From CAXMPK01 sp964195405 (GTDB lineage Bacteria > Actinomycetota > Acidimicrobiia > Spongiisociales > ZC4RG35), in assembly GCA_964195405.1 (NCBI GenBank), contig CAXMPK010000046.1, forward strand, positions 1 through 31,174: a DNA stretch of 31,174 nt, in the 5' to 3' direction. This document shows positions 1 to 8,455 of the stretch, piece by piece; position 1 is the first letter of the stretch, and every line of letters starts with the position of its first letter. The notes under the pieces are model-generated. The model had not been told where the DNA came from. It did no database searches and was given only the letters and a program-made list of their open reading frames with translations. A program made the translations under genes and the position numbers.

Positions 1-116
1 GGCACGATGGCGCGGCCAAATCCCGATTGAGTAGAGACTTCGGCCTCGACAGTCGGGTTACCCCGGGAGTCGAGCACCTGACGGGCATGCACCCGCTCGA
101 TAGTAGAGCTGCTCAT
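1..116 (-). CDS. eno: Enolase, N-terminal fragment (runs off the window)
   Basis: Reading the minus strand from the ATG at 116 gives 38 residues with the enolase N-terminus: I-E-R-V-H-A-R-Q-V-L-D-S-R-G-N-P-T-V-E. The D-S-R-G-N-P-T-V-E stretch is the hallmark opening of bacterial enolases. Enolase converts 2-phosphoglycerate to phosphoenolpyruvate in the cytoplasmic glycolytic pathway. The gene is cut by the window edge, so the catalytic barrel and metal ligands are not visible. It lies 63 bp downstream of the squalene/phytoene-synthase-like gene on the same strand. No good ribosome binding site or TANNNT box is seen just before the ATG, so co-transcription with that gene is possible. Confidence 0.93.
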   Translation of the reverse strand, partial: MSSSTIERVHARQVLDSRGNPTVEAEVSTQSGFGRAIV

Positions 117-179
117 TGAACTTTCTGACGGCTGCTAGCGGCGCCAAACTACCACCACGGTCATGTTGAGCCTGTGCAC

Positions 180-1247
180 TCAGGCCGCGGCCAGAAGATC
201 CTCTTCCACTCGAATCAGTATTCGATCCGCCCACCGAGGAGAGAAAGCCGCCGGCAGCGATTTCAGCATCATCATTGTCACCCGGCGAGGGCGAATGAGT
301 CTGGGAGCTTCTGCGATCTCCGAGTATGCGCCGTAGTGGCGTTCGGTGAACAACATCATCAAAACCGCTGCGACACGTGCCGCACTGAGACGAGGAAGGT
401 CAACTGCCTCGAGGAGACGGCGAAATGATCTAACACGCTTTATGGCGAGACTCATCAGATCGCGTCTGGCACTGGCGACCACCACTGCGACCTCACCGTC
501 ACCATCAGAGCCAAGATGGGGCTTGAGCGCAGGATGGTAAGCGACACCACGCTGGAGATCCTTTTCCACGTCCCGGGTGATATTGGCGAGCTGGATGAGC
601 TCGGACACCTCGAGGGCGTCCGAAGCGTGTTCGCCTGATCCATTGTCGACCAACAGATCCATTGCGAACAGCGCCGGGAGCCCGATCACTCCTCGGCAAT
701 AGTCAAGGACCTGTTGTTGGTTGTCCAACACCCCGCCCTGGCGTTCGAAAATCGTGGAGGCATCGCTCATCGCCGAAGCCATGTCCTGGACGAGACGAGT
801 GACTCGCTGCTGGTCTTCGATGCTCAACTCCAAGAACACCTCGTCCACAACTTGGTAACGCTCGAGCAGCAGCAGATGGACCCGGTCACGAGCATCCGGA
901 TCCGCAGGCGTGGGGGCAGGCGGTGCCGCCCCGGGACGGCCAGCTCCATAACGGTCCGCGAACCCAGCTAGAGAGGTTCGCGCCTCGGCCCACGACAAGG
1001 AAAGATCTTCATAGGTGTCAAGCATCCGAGCGTACAGGTATCCGACAGCGGCAACCCGGGCAGACTTCTCTGGCAACAGAAGGATGCTGACGGAGAACGA
1101 ACGCGCCGCGTGAGGAAGAATCGCCCAGACAAATTCCTCAGGGTCCTCAATCGAGCTCAGATGAGCGAAGGGAGGATGGTCGCGATCGACCAAAACCCCT
1201 CGAACGAGCAGCCGGATCCGCCGAATCAAAAAAGACAGGTGAGACAC
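180..1247 (-). CDS. Squalene/phytoene synthase family protein
   Basis: A 355-residue protein of the head-to-head prenyl diphosphate synthase family, which condenses two prenyl diphosphates to make squalene or phytoene. Both Asp-rich Mg-diphosphate motifs are present: D77-T-Y-E-D81 in the first half and N222-I-T-R-D226-V-E-K-D230 in the second. The conserved D-Y-C-R-G-V-I-G-L segment lies near 182-190. No desaturase or cyclase gene is nearby, so the product (squalene for hopanoids, or a carotenoid precursor) cannot be decided. Residues 104-120 form a Pro/Ala-rich insertion. The GTG start at 1247 has a TAGCTT hexamer 9 nt upstream and no Shine-Dalgarno sequence, which suggests a leaderless transcript separate from mazG. 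Confidence 0.85.
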   Translation of the reverse strand: MSHLSFLIRRIRLLVRGVLVDRDHPPFAHLSSIEDPEEFVWAILPHAARSFSVSILLLPEKSARVAAVGYLYARMLDTYEDLSLSWAEARTSLAGFADRYGAGRPGAAPPAPTPADPDARDRVHLLLLERYQVVDEVFLELSIEDQQRVTRLVQDMASAMSDASTIFERQGGVLDNQQQVLDYCRGVIGLPALFAMDLLVDNGSGEHASDALEVSELIQLANITRDVEKDLQRGVAYHPALKPHLGSDGDGEVAVVVASARRDLMSLAIKRVRSFRRLLEAVDLPRLSAARVAAVLMMLFTERHYGAYSEIAEAPRLIRPRRVTMMMLKSLPAAFSPRWADRILIRVEEDLLAAA

Positions 1248-1256
1248 AGGACCTGA

Positions 1257-1262
1257 AAGCTA
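1257..1262 (-). promoter_or_regulatory. -10 element (TAGCTT), leaderless start
   Basis: TAGCTT on the minus strand lies 9 nt before the GTG at 1247 and fits the actinobacterial TANNNT -10. No clear -35 is seen. Confidence 0.45.
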
Positions 1263-1317
1263 GTCCCTCCAGTGGATTTCCCCACAATATTTGGGTTGCC
1301 AGGGAGGTGGATCGATC

Positions 1318-1346
1318 CAACAGACATGCTGTTGTGACCAGGTCAC
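1318..1346. repeat. Two abutting inverted repeats (possible operator)
   Basis: CAACAG-ACATG-CTGTTG (1318-1334) is a perfect 6-bp inverted repeat with a 5-nt centre. It abuts GTGACC-A-GGTCAC (1334-1346), a perfect 13-bp palindrome. Both lie about 55-85 bp upstream of the -10 candidate of the prenyl-synthase gene. The shape suits a dimeric regulator, but no regulator is identified. Confidence 0.35.
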
Positions 1347-1579
1347 TCACCCGAACGCCGATGTCGTCCGTACTTCTGAGGAACTCGAGTTTGGGTCGGT
1401 TTGAAATGGCGGCAGCCCTTCATCTCACCCGGAGAAGCGCCGAGCGGACCGTGGCTCTGGCGTTGAGTCCCCGTGAGCGTCTCCCCCAGGTCTGGGACTC
1501 TCCAAACCGGGTTGATAGATGTTGCCCGGACCAGAGTGATCGACGACGAGACATTCGGTGTCGAGCGGTCCAACCCAGG

Positions 1580-2995
1580 TCAGCTTCCTCTCTTAGCTGT
1601 CTCCCACCGCTCATCGAGCTGGTCCAAGTCCAATCCAGCCAACGGTCCTTCAGCCTCCATACGACGGAAGCGCTGTTCAAATCTGCCTGTCGCCGACCGC
1701 AGGGCTAACTCGGTGTCGATCCCAAGATGTCGCGCCACGTTGACGACCGAAAACATCACATCACCCAGCTCGGCCTCGATATCGCCATCGCCCTTCATCG
1801 CCGCAGTCAGCTCATCCAATTCCTCTTGAATCTTGGGGAGCACCTCGGCGGCCTGACCCCAGTCGAAGCCGACCTTGGCGGCACGATTCTGGATTTCCGA
1901 GGCACGATGAAGGGCTGGCATCCCCGACGGAACACCGTCCAGGGCCGACTCGAGTACGACCGAACCCCGCTCCTCCTGTTTGATTCGATCCCAATTCGCT
2001 TTGACATCTTCCGGTGTTTTGGCATCGACGTCACCAAAGACATGCGGGTGACGGCGGACCAACTTCTGACGCATCACCTCGGCGACATCGTCGATGTCGA
2101 AGACGCCCGTCTGACGGGCGATCACCGAGTGGAACAACACCTGCAATAAAACATCCCCCAGCTCGTCCTCGACTGCGGCGTATGCAACCAAGTCGTCACC
2201 AGCGTCATCAAGCGCCTCGATGGCGTCGATCAGTTCGTATGACTCCTCGACGAGATTCTTGACCAGGGTGGCGTGGGTCTGCTCTCGATCCCACGGACAC
2301 TCCTCGCGAAGCAGCCGCATGGTCTGGATCGCCCCAACAACACCACCCGGCTCGGTATCCACGAATAACGAGGTCCTGTAGCCGGCGAGAGACGAGTCGA
2401 CGTTCTCAGGGAATGTCTCAACAATGGTGGCGTCGGAGGCGCCAATTGCCGCAAGGACAATGACGGCTGTTTCGTCAGGGGTGACGCGGTCGATCTGAGC
2501 GCACACATCAGCCAGGATCTCAGCACGGTCGACCTGGGCGATGATCGTTGGCTTGTCCAACACCAGAGGGTCAGGAAGAGAATGGCCGTTGAGGATCTGT
2601 AGGCCCCGATCCAGCGGGTCATAAGCCATCTCGGCGAGGATGGCGTCAACAAAAGACTCCCCCGGCATCACTTCGACGGGTTGCCCGGAGTCGATCAAAC
2701 GACGGACAGCGAATTCGCCCACCAACGGGCTTCCCGGGACCGCATAGACAACCTCACCCTTTTTGGCGGCAGCGAGGACCCGGGCACAGATGGCGTCGTA
2801 GACATCTTCGAAGGTCTCCGAGCTCTCGTAGAGATCATCACAGAAGACGACCGCCCGAGTCTTGGCGAGCTGAGCAGCTGCTGGATGATGCTCGGTGCGA
2901 GTGATCACCGTTCGATTCGAGTCTTCGAGAAGAGACAACACCGGCCCCGAAACTCGGTCGATATCGCCGGGGCCTAGACCGATGATCGTGATCAT
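1580..2995 (-). CDS. mazG: MazG nucleotide pyrophosphohydrolase with N-terminal tetrapyrrole-methylase-like domain
   Basis: A 471-residue two-part protein. Residues 1 to about 200 resemble the SAM-dependent tetrapyrrole methylase fold: the opening I-I-G-L-G-P-G-D and a Y-A-V-P-G-S-P-L segment near 85-92. From about 230 there is a tandem MazG region with C-P-W-D-R-E-Q-T-H, the metal-binding E-E-S-Y-E-L-I-D and D-E-L-G-D-V-L-L-Q-V, and a second copy with E-E-L-D-E-L and G-D-V-M-F-S-V. MazG hydrolyses NTPs to NMP plus pyrophosphate. The fused layout is like Bacillus YabN. The start ATG overlaps the stop of the upstream foldase gene by 4 nt (ATGA), so the two are probably translationally coupled. 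Whether the methylase half is active cannot be told here. Confidence 0.93.
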   Translation of the reverse strand: MITIIGLGPGDIDRVSGPVLSLLEDSNRTVITRTEHHPAAAQLAKTRAVVFCDDLYESSETFEDVYDAICARVLAAAKKGEVVYAVPGSPLVGEFAVRRLIDSGQPVEVMPGESFVDAILAEMAYDPLDRGLQILNGHSLPDPLVLDKPTIIAQVDRAEILADVCAQIDRVTPDETAVIVLAAIGASDATIVETFPENVDSSLAGYRTSLFVDTEPGGVVGAIQTMRLLREECPWDREQTHATLVKNLVEESYELIDAIEALDDAGDDLVAYAAVEDELGDVLLQVLFHSVIARQTGVFDIDDVAEVMRQKLVRRHPHVFGDVDAKTPEDVKANWDRIKQEERGSVVLESALDGVPSGMPALHRASEIQNRAAKVGFDWGQAAEVLPKIQEELDELTAAMKGDGDIEAELGDVMFSVVNVARHLGIDTELALRSATGRFEQRFRRMEAEGPLAGLDLDQLDERWETAKRGS

Positions 2996-3921
2996 GCGGC
3001 GGGTGGCGTCACTCCGATGGGATCCGTGGTCCAGGTTCCGTAGTCCTCATCGACCACTACGACAGCGGTCACGACCAGATCGCCGAACCAGATATTGACC
3101 AGGTCGCCGGCTGCGGCTGTTGTCAAACGCTCAATCACACTGGCCTCGGTCGGCAGCTCTTCGGGATCGGGCTCGGTGCGGTCAGTGACCATCATGACGT
3201 GGAACCCAAACTGGCTCTCGACAACTTCGGAGTAGACCTCACCCACCGGGGCCACCACAGCTGCATCCCGGAATTCTGGGACGTATTGGCCGGCGGAGCC
3301 ACATGGAAGTACGCCGCCTTCGGCACCACTACCCGGATCCTGCGAAACCTCGGCGGCTATCTCACCGAAGTCCTCACCGGCATCGAGACGGTCGACCACG
3401 TCTTGTGACTCCTCGGCGGTAGGCACGAGAATATGTGATACGCACACATCTGTCAGCGACGCCACTGCAACGGCCATTTCGGCGTCGATTGTTTCCTGAC
3501 TGGGAGGGGCTGCCTCGGCACTGAGTTCGGCCCCGATGGCAGCATCCAGGAGACTCTGCAGTGCGAAGCTGCGCAAGAACTGCTCGGTGAAACCTCGACT
3601 CGACGTGAATTCTTCACGAGACTCCCCATTTGCCTGCGCCTCATAGATCCGATCGGCTTCGGCGTCGACCTCTCCGTCGGTGATTTCAATCCCGTACTGC
3701 TCGGCGGCAGCGTTCTCGATGATGTCCCACTGAATTTGGAATGCCAGGAACCGGGCGAATTGCTCTTTGGGGATGGTCGAGTCCTCGCTCACGAACAGAG
3801 CTTCGACCTGGGAAAGCGTGATGTCTTCACCATCGACAGTCGCGACGGAGGTGGTAGAGCCGCTGCCGCAAGCGGCAAGAACAAGTGCGGCCGCGGCCGC
3901 GAGTGACAGAAGTTTCTTCAA
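2992..3921 (-). CDS. Parvulin-type peptidyl-prolyl isomerase lipoprotein (PrsA/SurA-like)
   Basis: A 309-residue exported foldase. The N-terminus has Lys-Lys, a hydrophobic Leu/Ala segment and a lipobox L-A-A-C with the lipidated Cys at 18, so the mature protein should be anchored to the outer face of the membrane. A SurA-like N-terminal region is followed by a PpiC/rotamase domain at about 158-250 (start H-I-L-V-P, then F-G-E-I-A and F-G-F-H-V-M-M-V). The start is TTG at 3921. It lies 52 bp downstream of mfd and overlaps mazG by 4 nt. The mfd - foldase - mazG order suggests one operon. It probably helps fold secreted proteins, as PrsA does. Confidence 0.88.
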   Translation of the reverse strand: MKKLLSLAAAAALVLAACGSGSTTSVATVDGEDITLSQVEALFVSEDSTIPKEQFARFLAFQIQWDIIENAAAEQYGIEITDGEVDAEADRIYEAQANGESREEFTSSRGFTEQFLRSFALQSLLDAAIGAELSAEAAPPSQETIDAEMAVAVASLTDVCVSHILVPTAEESQDVVDRLDAGEDFGEIAAEVSQDPGSGAEGGVLPCGSAGQYVPEFRDAAVVAPVGEVYSEVVESQFGFHVMMVTDRTEPDPEELPTEASVIERLTTAAAGDLVNIWFGDLVVTAVVVVDEDYGTWTTDPIGVTPPAA

Positions 3922-3973
3922 GAGGAGGTCCTTTAAGAGGGCAAGAAGTTCAAATGCTAGATATTGGACGTCA

Positions 3974-6900
3974 CTAAGACGAAGAACGGTTCCCCTCGGA
4001 GGGCCACATCTCCTTGAGGAAGCTGACCAGATTCTCCAGAAGCGGCTCTGCCGAAGGTATGAACACGATCCCTTCGCCGGCTTGAAGCACCGACTCCGGT
4101 CGCAGCCGCTTCAAACGCACCTCCTGAGACGGCTTCAGATCGACCGGGCCCATCCGGATCTCGTTTCGAAGCCTGACGATCTCGACGAGACCTACCCGTA
4201 TCGCCTCCACCCGAAGTCGCGCAAGGTCGATCAACGCCACCGCGGCAGCTGGAAGTGGGCCATATCGGTCGGCCCACTCGGTGGCCACGTCATCGACACC
4301 GTAGTTGGTCAACGTGCCAGCAAGTCGTCGGTAAGCCTCGAGGCGCAGCTCTTGATCGGTCACGTAGCTCGACGGGAGATGGGCGTCGACCGGAAGATCG
4401 ATCCTGATCTCAGGCGGCCCGGTGTCCTCGACAGGTCGTCCCTGCATCTCGGAGACTGCTTCGGCAACCAGTTCTGAGTAGAGGTCAAAGCCCACGGCCG
4501 CGATGTGGCCGCTCTGCACCTCGCCGAGAATTGAGCCTGCGCCACGAATCTCCAGATCACGCAGCGCCAGTTGGAACCCCGAACCAAGGTCGGTGGCTTC
4601 GCCAATTGCCTCGAGTCGGCGGTGGGCTTCCTCGGTGAGTGACTGATCGGCAGGATGGAACAGATAGGCGTAGGCGCGCTGACTGGATCGCCCCACCCGA
4701 CCCCTCAGCTGATAGAGCTGGGCGAGACCGAGTAGATCAGCTCGCTCGACTATCAGTGTGTTTACCTTGGGGAGGTCGAGACCCGATTCGATGATCGTGG
4801 TGGCCACCAAGACGTCGTACTCGTGGTTCCAGAAATCGATCATCACTTGTTCGAGCTGACCCTCCGACATCTGGCCGTGGGCGACCACATATCGGGCATG
4901 GGGTACCAGATGCTCTAGCCGCGTCACGGCACGGTCGATCGACTGAACCCGGTTGTGGACGTAGAACACTTGCCCTTCGCGAAGCAACTCCCGCCGTATG
5001 GCGGCCGAGACTGCTTGCTCGTCAGAATGCCCGACATAGGTGAGGATCGGGTGCCGATCCTCCGGCGGAGTGCGGATGTGAGAGACATCGCGAATCCCGG
5101 TGAGTGCCAATTCCAGAGTCCGCGGAATCGGTGTCGCAGTCAGAGTGAGCACGTCCACTCCCACTCTCAGCCGTTTGATCGCGTCTTTGGCGCCTACACC
5201 GAATCTCTGTTCCTCATCGATGACCAGGAGACCCAAGCTCTTGAAGTGGATGTCTTCCGATAACAATCGGTGGGTGCCGATGACAACGTCGATTTCACCG
5301 GTGGCCAGCTGGGCGACCACAGCCTTTTGTTGTTTGGTGGTGAGGAACCTGGACAACACCTCAACTCTCACCGGATAAGGCGCAAACCGATCAGAGAATG
5401 TCTGTTGATGCTGCTGGGCGAGCAGAGTCGTAGGACACAGGATCGCCACCTGCCTTCCGTCTTGAACGGCCTTGAAAGCTGCTCGAATCGCAACTTCGGT
5501 CTTACCGAAACCGACGTCACCGAAAATAAGCCGGTCCATCGGCTGATCTTTCTCCATGTCGGCTTTGACCTCACCGATGGCCCTCAACTGATCGAGTGTC
5601 TCCTCAAACGGAAAAGCGGCTTCTACCTCGCGCTGCCAGGGGGTGTCTGGGTCATAAGCATGACCGGTCGCCAGGGCTCGCTGTCTGTGAAGCTCGACTA
5701 CGTGGGCAGCCACGGCAGCGACCTCTTTGCGAACTTTCGCCTTCTGCTCAGACCAGTCTTTCCCCCCCATGCGCGAGACGCGTGGCGCCTCGCCACCGGT
5801 GTATCGCTTGACAGCGGCAAGCTGGTCAACGGGGACATAGAGTTTGTCCTCACCCGCATAGGCGATGATCAGATAGTCACGCTCGATCCCAACCATGGTT
5901 CGGGACACAAGGCCTTCGAATCGCCCGATCCCGTGCTGATAGTGCACGACGTAGTCACCCTCGGTTAGGTCCTGATACTGCTGACGAGCATCGGACCGGG
6001 TGCGCCCGACCTTGCGATGCGCTCTCCGCCTGCCGGCTATCTCCTGCTCGCCGAGCACAGCCGCTCCGAGGTCTGCGGCTACGAAACCCTTGTGGATTCC
6101 AATTGGTACCACTGCTGAACGTGGGTTGGTGAGTCGGTCCAGGCGATCAAGGGCGAGACCCTGCTCACCGAGCGTCAACGCGACCCGATCGGCAGCCGTC
6201 TCACCGTCCATGGCAACCACCGTGGCGATCTCACGTTTCAGCAATCGGTTGAGCCCCTTGGCCACAGACTCAGCATCACCCGGAATGGCGTCGAGGCTTG
6301 TGATGTTCAGAACGTCATCGGCCGGCCTCGTGGGAGTGGCGGGCATTCGTAGATACCGCCGATTCTCCAGCGCCGACTCCAAGTCGAGGAACAACGCGGG
6401 ATGATCACCGGCCTCGGGTGCCGACTCTCCCCAAGTGGGTGCGAGAGCAGCCGCCAACTCTGCCTCCTCTGTCATCAGGTCACGGCATCTGTCAAAGGCC
6501 CGGGTGGGATCGACCAGAAGAAGATGGGCTGTTGGGGGTATCTCGTCCATGAGGGACCGCTCATCTGCTATCCAAGGCAGCCACGACTCGATGCCCGGAA
6601 AGAGTTGACCCTCCGCCATTCGATCCCACGTTGATGCAGCCCATGGCTCCGAGACGAGCAAATGAGCTGCGCGGGACCGTATGTCCTGATCGGGACGAAC
6701 CTCCCGGGCGGCATAGGCAACCAGTCGAGACACCGGTTCCATAGAACGTTGGGTCGCCACCGAAAAGCCACGGATCTCGTCAAGCTGATCACCCCAAAAA
6801 TCGAGACGCACCGGTTGATCGCTTTGGGCCGGGAAGATGTCAACTATTCCACCGCGGATGGCGAACTCGCCTCTGGCCTCCACCCGGTCGGTGCGGTGAT

Positions 6901-7348
6901 AGCCCAGGACAGCAAGTTTCCGCGCCAATTCGTCCAGATCCACCTCGTCCCCGGGCACCATCGTCAGCGGGTCGACCGGGGATGGACCCAGCCGCTGCAC
7001 TGCTCCCCTGACACTGGCCACCACAATCACGGGGTCATCGGCCGTCAGAAGATGACGTGCCTCGGATCTCAACGCCATCGTGGCCGTGTTTGGGGATACA
7101 TGCTCGAATGGCAGGGTCTCCCATGCCGGGGCGAATACCACGTTGTCCGTAAAAAGCCTGAGGTCGTCGACGAGTTCCTCGGCGTCCCCTTCGCCGGGAA
7201 TCACGACCAACATCGTCTCCCCGAGACTGTCGAACACACCGGCGATCGCAAAAGCCCGGCCTCCAGGCGCCACCGCCCAGACCGACTCGAAATCGGGCAG
7301 CGGCGCAGAACGCCAACCGACGAGAAGTGGTGCGAGAGGTGCGGTCAC
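3974..7348 (-). CDS. mfd: Transcription-repair coupling factor Mfd
   Basis: A 1124-residue protein, close to the usual family length. It releases RNA polymerase stalled at DNA lesions and recruits UvrA. The N-terminal part (1 to about 350) is the UvrB-like module. The RNA-polymerase-interacting domain near 460-520 has G-D-Y-V-V-H-Y-Q-H-G-I-G-R-F. The SF2 translocase has Walker A G-D-V-G-F-G-K-T near 608-615, the DEAD-box variant D-E-E-Q-R-F-G near 708-714, and the T-A-T-P-I-P-R-T and Q-L-R-G-R-V-G-R motifs. A C-terminal TRCF domain ends the protein. The start is GTG at 7348 and no Shine-Dalgarno is seen. A good promoter 11 nt upstream points to a very short leader. Confidence 0.97.
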   Translation of the reverse strand: MTAPLAPLLVGWRSAPLPDFESVWAVAPGGRAFAIAGVFDSLGETMLVVIPGEGDAEELVDDLRLFTDNVVFAPAWETLPFEHVSPNTATMALRSEARHLLTADDPVIVVASVRGAVQRLGPSPVDPLTMVPGDEVDLDELARKLAVLGYHRTDRVEARGEFAIRGGIVDIFPAQSDQPVRLDFWGDQLDEIRGFSVATQRSMEPVSRLVAYAAREVRPDQDIRSRAAHLLVSEPWAASTWDRMAEGQLFPGIESWLPWIADERSLMDEIPPTAHLLLVDPTRAFDRCRDLMTEEAELAAALAPTWGESAPEAGDHPALFLDLESALENRRYLRMPATPTRPADDVLNITSLDAIPGDAESVAKGLNRLLKREIATVVAMDGETAADRVALTLGEQGLALDRLDRLTNPRSAVVPIGIHKGFVAADLGAAVLGEQEIAGRRRAHRKVGRTRSDARQQYQDLTEGDYVVHYQHGIGRFEGLVSRTMVGIERDYLIIAYAGEDKLYVPVDQLAAVKRYTGGEAPRVSRMGGKDWSEQKAKVRKEVAAVAAHVVELHRQRALATGHAYDPDTPWQREVEAAFPFEETLDQLRAIGEVKADMEKDQPMDRLIFGDVGFGKTEVAIRAAFKAVQDGRQVAILCPTTLLAQQHQQTFSDRFAPYPVRVEVLSRFLTTKQQKAVVAQLATGEIDVVIGTHRLLSEDIHFKSLGLLVIDEEQRFGVGAKDAIKRLRVGVDVLTLTATPIPRTLELALTGIRDVSHIRTPPEDRHPILTYVGHSDEQAVSAAIRRELLREGQVFYVHNRVQSIDRAVTRLEHLVPHARYVVAHGQMSEGQLEQVMIDFWNHEYDVLVATTIIESGLDLPKVNTLIVERADLLGLAQLYQLRGRVGRSSQRAYAYLFHPADQSLTEEAHRRLEAIGEATDLGSGFQLALRDLEIRGAGSILGEVQSGHIAAVGFDLYSELVAEAVSEMQGRPVEDTGPPEIRIDLPVDAHLPSSYVTDQELRLEAYRRLAGTLTNYGVDDVATEWADRYGPLPAAAVALIDLARLRVEAIRVGLVEIVRLRNEIRMGPVDLKPSQEVRLKRLRPESVLQAGEGIVFIPSAEPLLENLVSFLKEMWPSEGNRSSS

Positions 7349-7381
7349 GAAGACCGGCGATCATACCGGGCTAGGTCTTCG
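7348..7381 (-). promoter_or_regulatory. Hairpin spanning the mfd promoter and start
   Basis: CGAAGACC (7348-7355) pairs with GGTCTTCG (7374-7381). An inner CCGG/CCGG pair could extend the stem. The base of the stem touches the GTG start of mfd and the inside holds the -10 box. There is no T-tract, so it does not look like a standard terminator. Confidence 0.35.
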
Positions 7382-7388
7382 GTGCCAT
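7360..7388 (-). promoter_or_regulatory. mfd promoter (-35 ATGGCA, -10 TATGAT)
   Basis: On the minus strand, TATGAT (7360-7365) matches the -10 consensus at five of six bases and ATGGCA (7383-7388) matches the -35 at four of six, with a 17-bp spacer. Transcription would start about 4-5 nt before the GTG of mfd. This is the most complete promoter in the window. Confidence 0.6.
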
Positions 7389-7426
7389 TCCCGGCATCCT
7401 CTCCCGAACAGGAGATCGGACGCTAC

Positions 7427-8455
7427 TCAGGTGGTGAGCAGACCTTCCAATCGGAACCATTCGACGGTCTCCTCCAAGGTTCGTCTGATGGGGGTGTACT
7501 CGAGACCCAGGGCTTGGACTGCTCTTGATCCATCATATTTGTGGCTCTGTGACATGACTCTCGCCGTCTCGCGGCATACCGGAGGGGTGAATCGCAGCAC
7601 TTTCGCAGCCAACTCGCCGATCAGGCCAAACACGCTCAACAGCCAAACCGATAGGTATCGGGGGTTCAGAGAGCCACCTCCGATTTCATTGAGAAGCTCG
7701 ACAGCCTCGGACATGGTGAGTGTGGCCCCGCTGAGAACGTAGCGTTGACCTGGCTCACCGCGCTCTGCGGCGAGAAGATGGCCACGGGCGCAATCATTGA
7801 TGTCCACCAGTGAGATGGTGGTGTCGACGAGGTAGCGCAGCTTGCCGCGGGCCGCATTCAGAATCAGGGCGGCGCTTCCCGTTGCCCGGCCCGGGCCCTG
7901 GACAGAAGATGGGTTGACTGCCACCACTTCGAGACCGCGGGCCTCGGCGAACGCCAGTTTCTCAGCCTCGGTTTTGGTGCGCTCGTATTCGGACAGATAT
8001 GGGTCGTGGTCGCCTACGGTCACCGCGGATGACGTGAGCACCATTCGCTGCACACCCGAGCGGCGACACGCGTTGACGACAAGCCGAGTCCCTTCGACGT
8101 TCACATCCCACATCCGTTTTGGTGAACGAGTGCACAACTCGTTGATGCCGGCGACATGGAAGACTCGAGAGCACCCTCCCACCAAGTCGGAAAGACTTTC
8201 AGGGTCAAGGATGTCACCGGGGACCGGAATCGCCCCGAGGGCAGCAACCGCAGAGCCGGACGTGGTAGATCGAGCAAGCGCCCTGACTTCGTGTCCTGCG
8301 TTGACGAGGTGTCGGATCACCGCCGCCCCAACAATCCCGCTGCCGCCGGTGACGGCGACGGACACGGCGCGACCTTCGGACACGGCGCGACCTTCGGACA
8401 CGGCGCGACCTTCGGACACGGCGCGACCTTCGGACACGGCGCGACCTTCGGTCAC
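7427..8455 (-). CDS. NAD-dependent epimerase/dehydratase (extended SDR)
   Basis: An extended short-chain dehydrogenase/reductase of up to 342 residues. It has a Rossmann fold with T-G-G-S-G-I-V-G, the V-F-H-V-A-G segment, a Y-E-R-T-K active-site Tyr/Lys pair and a V-N-P-S-S-V-Q-G-P-G loop. It resembles dihydroflavonol-reductase-like and HpnA-like sugar epimerases; the substrate is unknown. The most upstream start, GTG at 8455, overlaps the pgsA stop by 4 nt. Five further in-frame GTGs (8437, 8419, 8401, 8383, 8365) come from an 18-bp tandem repeat, and each has GAAGG 7 nt before it. The last, at 8365, would start M-S-V-A-V-T-G-G, the normal place for this fold. The repeat adds E-G-R-A-V-S units that have no family counterpart. 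Confidence 0.85.
   Translation of the reverse strand: MTEGRAVSEGRAVSEGRAVSEGRAVSEGRAVSVAVTGGSGIVGAAVIRHLVNAGHEVRALARSTTSGSAVAALGAIPVPGDILDPESLSDLVGGCSRVFHVAGINELCTRSPKRMWDVNVEGTRLVVNACRRSGVQRMVLTSSAVTVGDHDPYLSEYERTKTEAEKLAFAEARGLEVVAVNPSSVQGPGRATGSAALILNAARGKLRYLVDTTISLVDINDCARGHLLAAERGEPGQRYVLSGATLTMSEAVELLNEIGGGSLNPRYLSVWLLSVFGLIGELAAKVLRFTPPVCRETARVMSQSHKYDGSRAVQALGLEYTPIRRTLEETVEWFRLEGLLTT
8361..8450. repeat. Five perfect tandem copies of an 18-bp unit at a translation start
   Basis: The unit GACACGGCGCGACCTTCG (plus strand) occurs five times without mismatch at 8361, 8379, 8397, 8415 and 8433. On the coding (minus) strand each unit carries GAAGG, a 7-nt gap and GTG, so every copy rebuilds a ribosome binding site and start codon. 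The length is a multiple of three, so a change in copy number keeps the frame. Confidence 0.95.

Larger units (their letters stand above)
1248..1579. other. 332-bp intergenic stretch between mazG and the prenyl-synthase gene
   Basis: No convincing gene is seen on either strand; the short frames here lack family features and good starts. It holds the TAGCTT -10 candidate (1257-1262, minus) for the gene at 180-1247. It also holds two adjacent perfect inverted repeats at 1318-1346, annotated separately. No T-tract terminator or tRNA-like fold was recognised. Confidence 0.5.

Noticed and set aside
1420..1573. Small frames in the gap between mazG and the prenyl-synthase gene
   Set aside because: They have no ribosome site or TANNNT box at the start and an unnatural residue mix, and they overlap one another in several frames.
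5270..7528. Long plus-strand frames opposite mfd (for example 5270-5968 and 6662-7528)
   Set aside because: They are shadows of mfd, caused by high GC content, and carry no recognisable domain.
8361..8450. CRISPR-like array
   Set aside because: The units are directly adjacent with no spacers, only 18 bp long, and lie within a coding frame.
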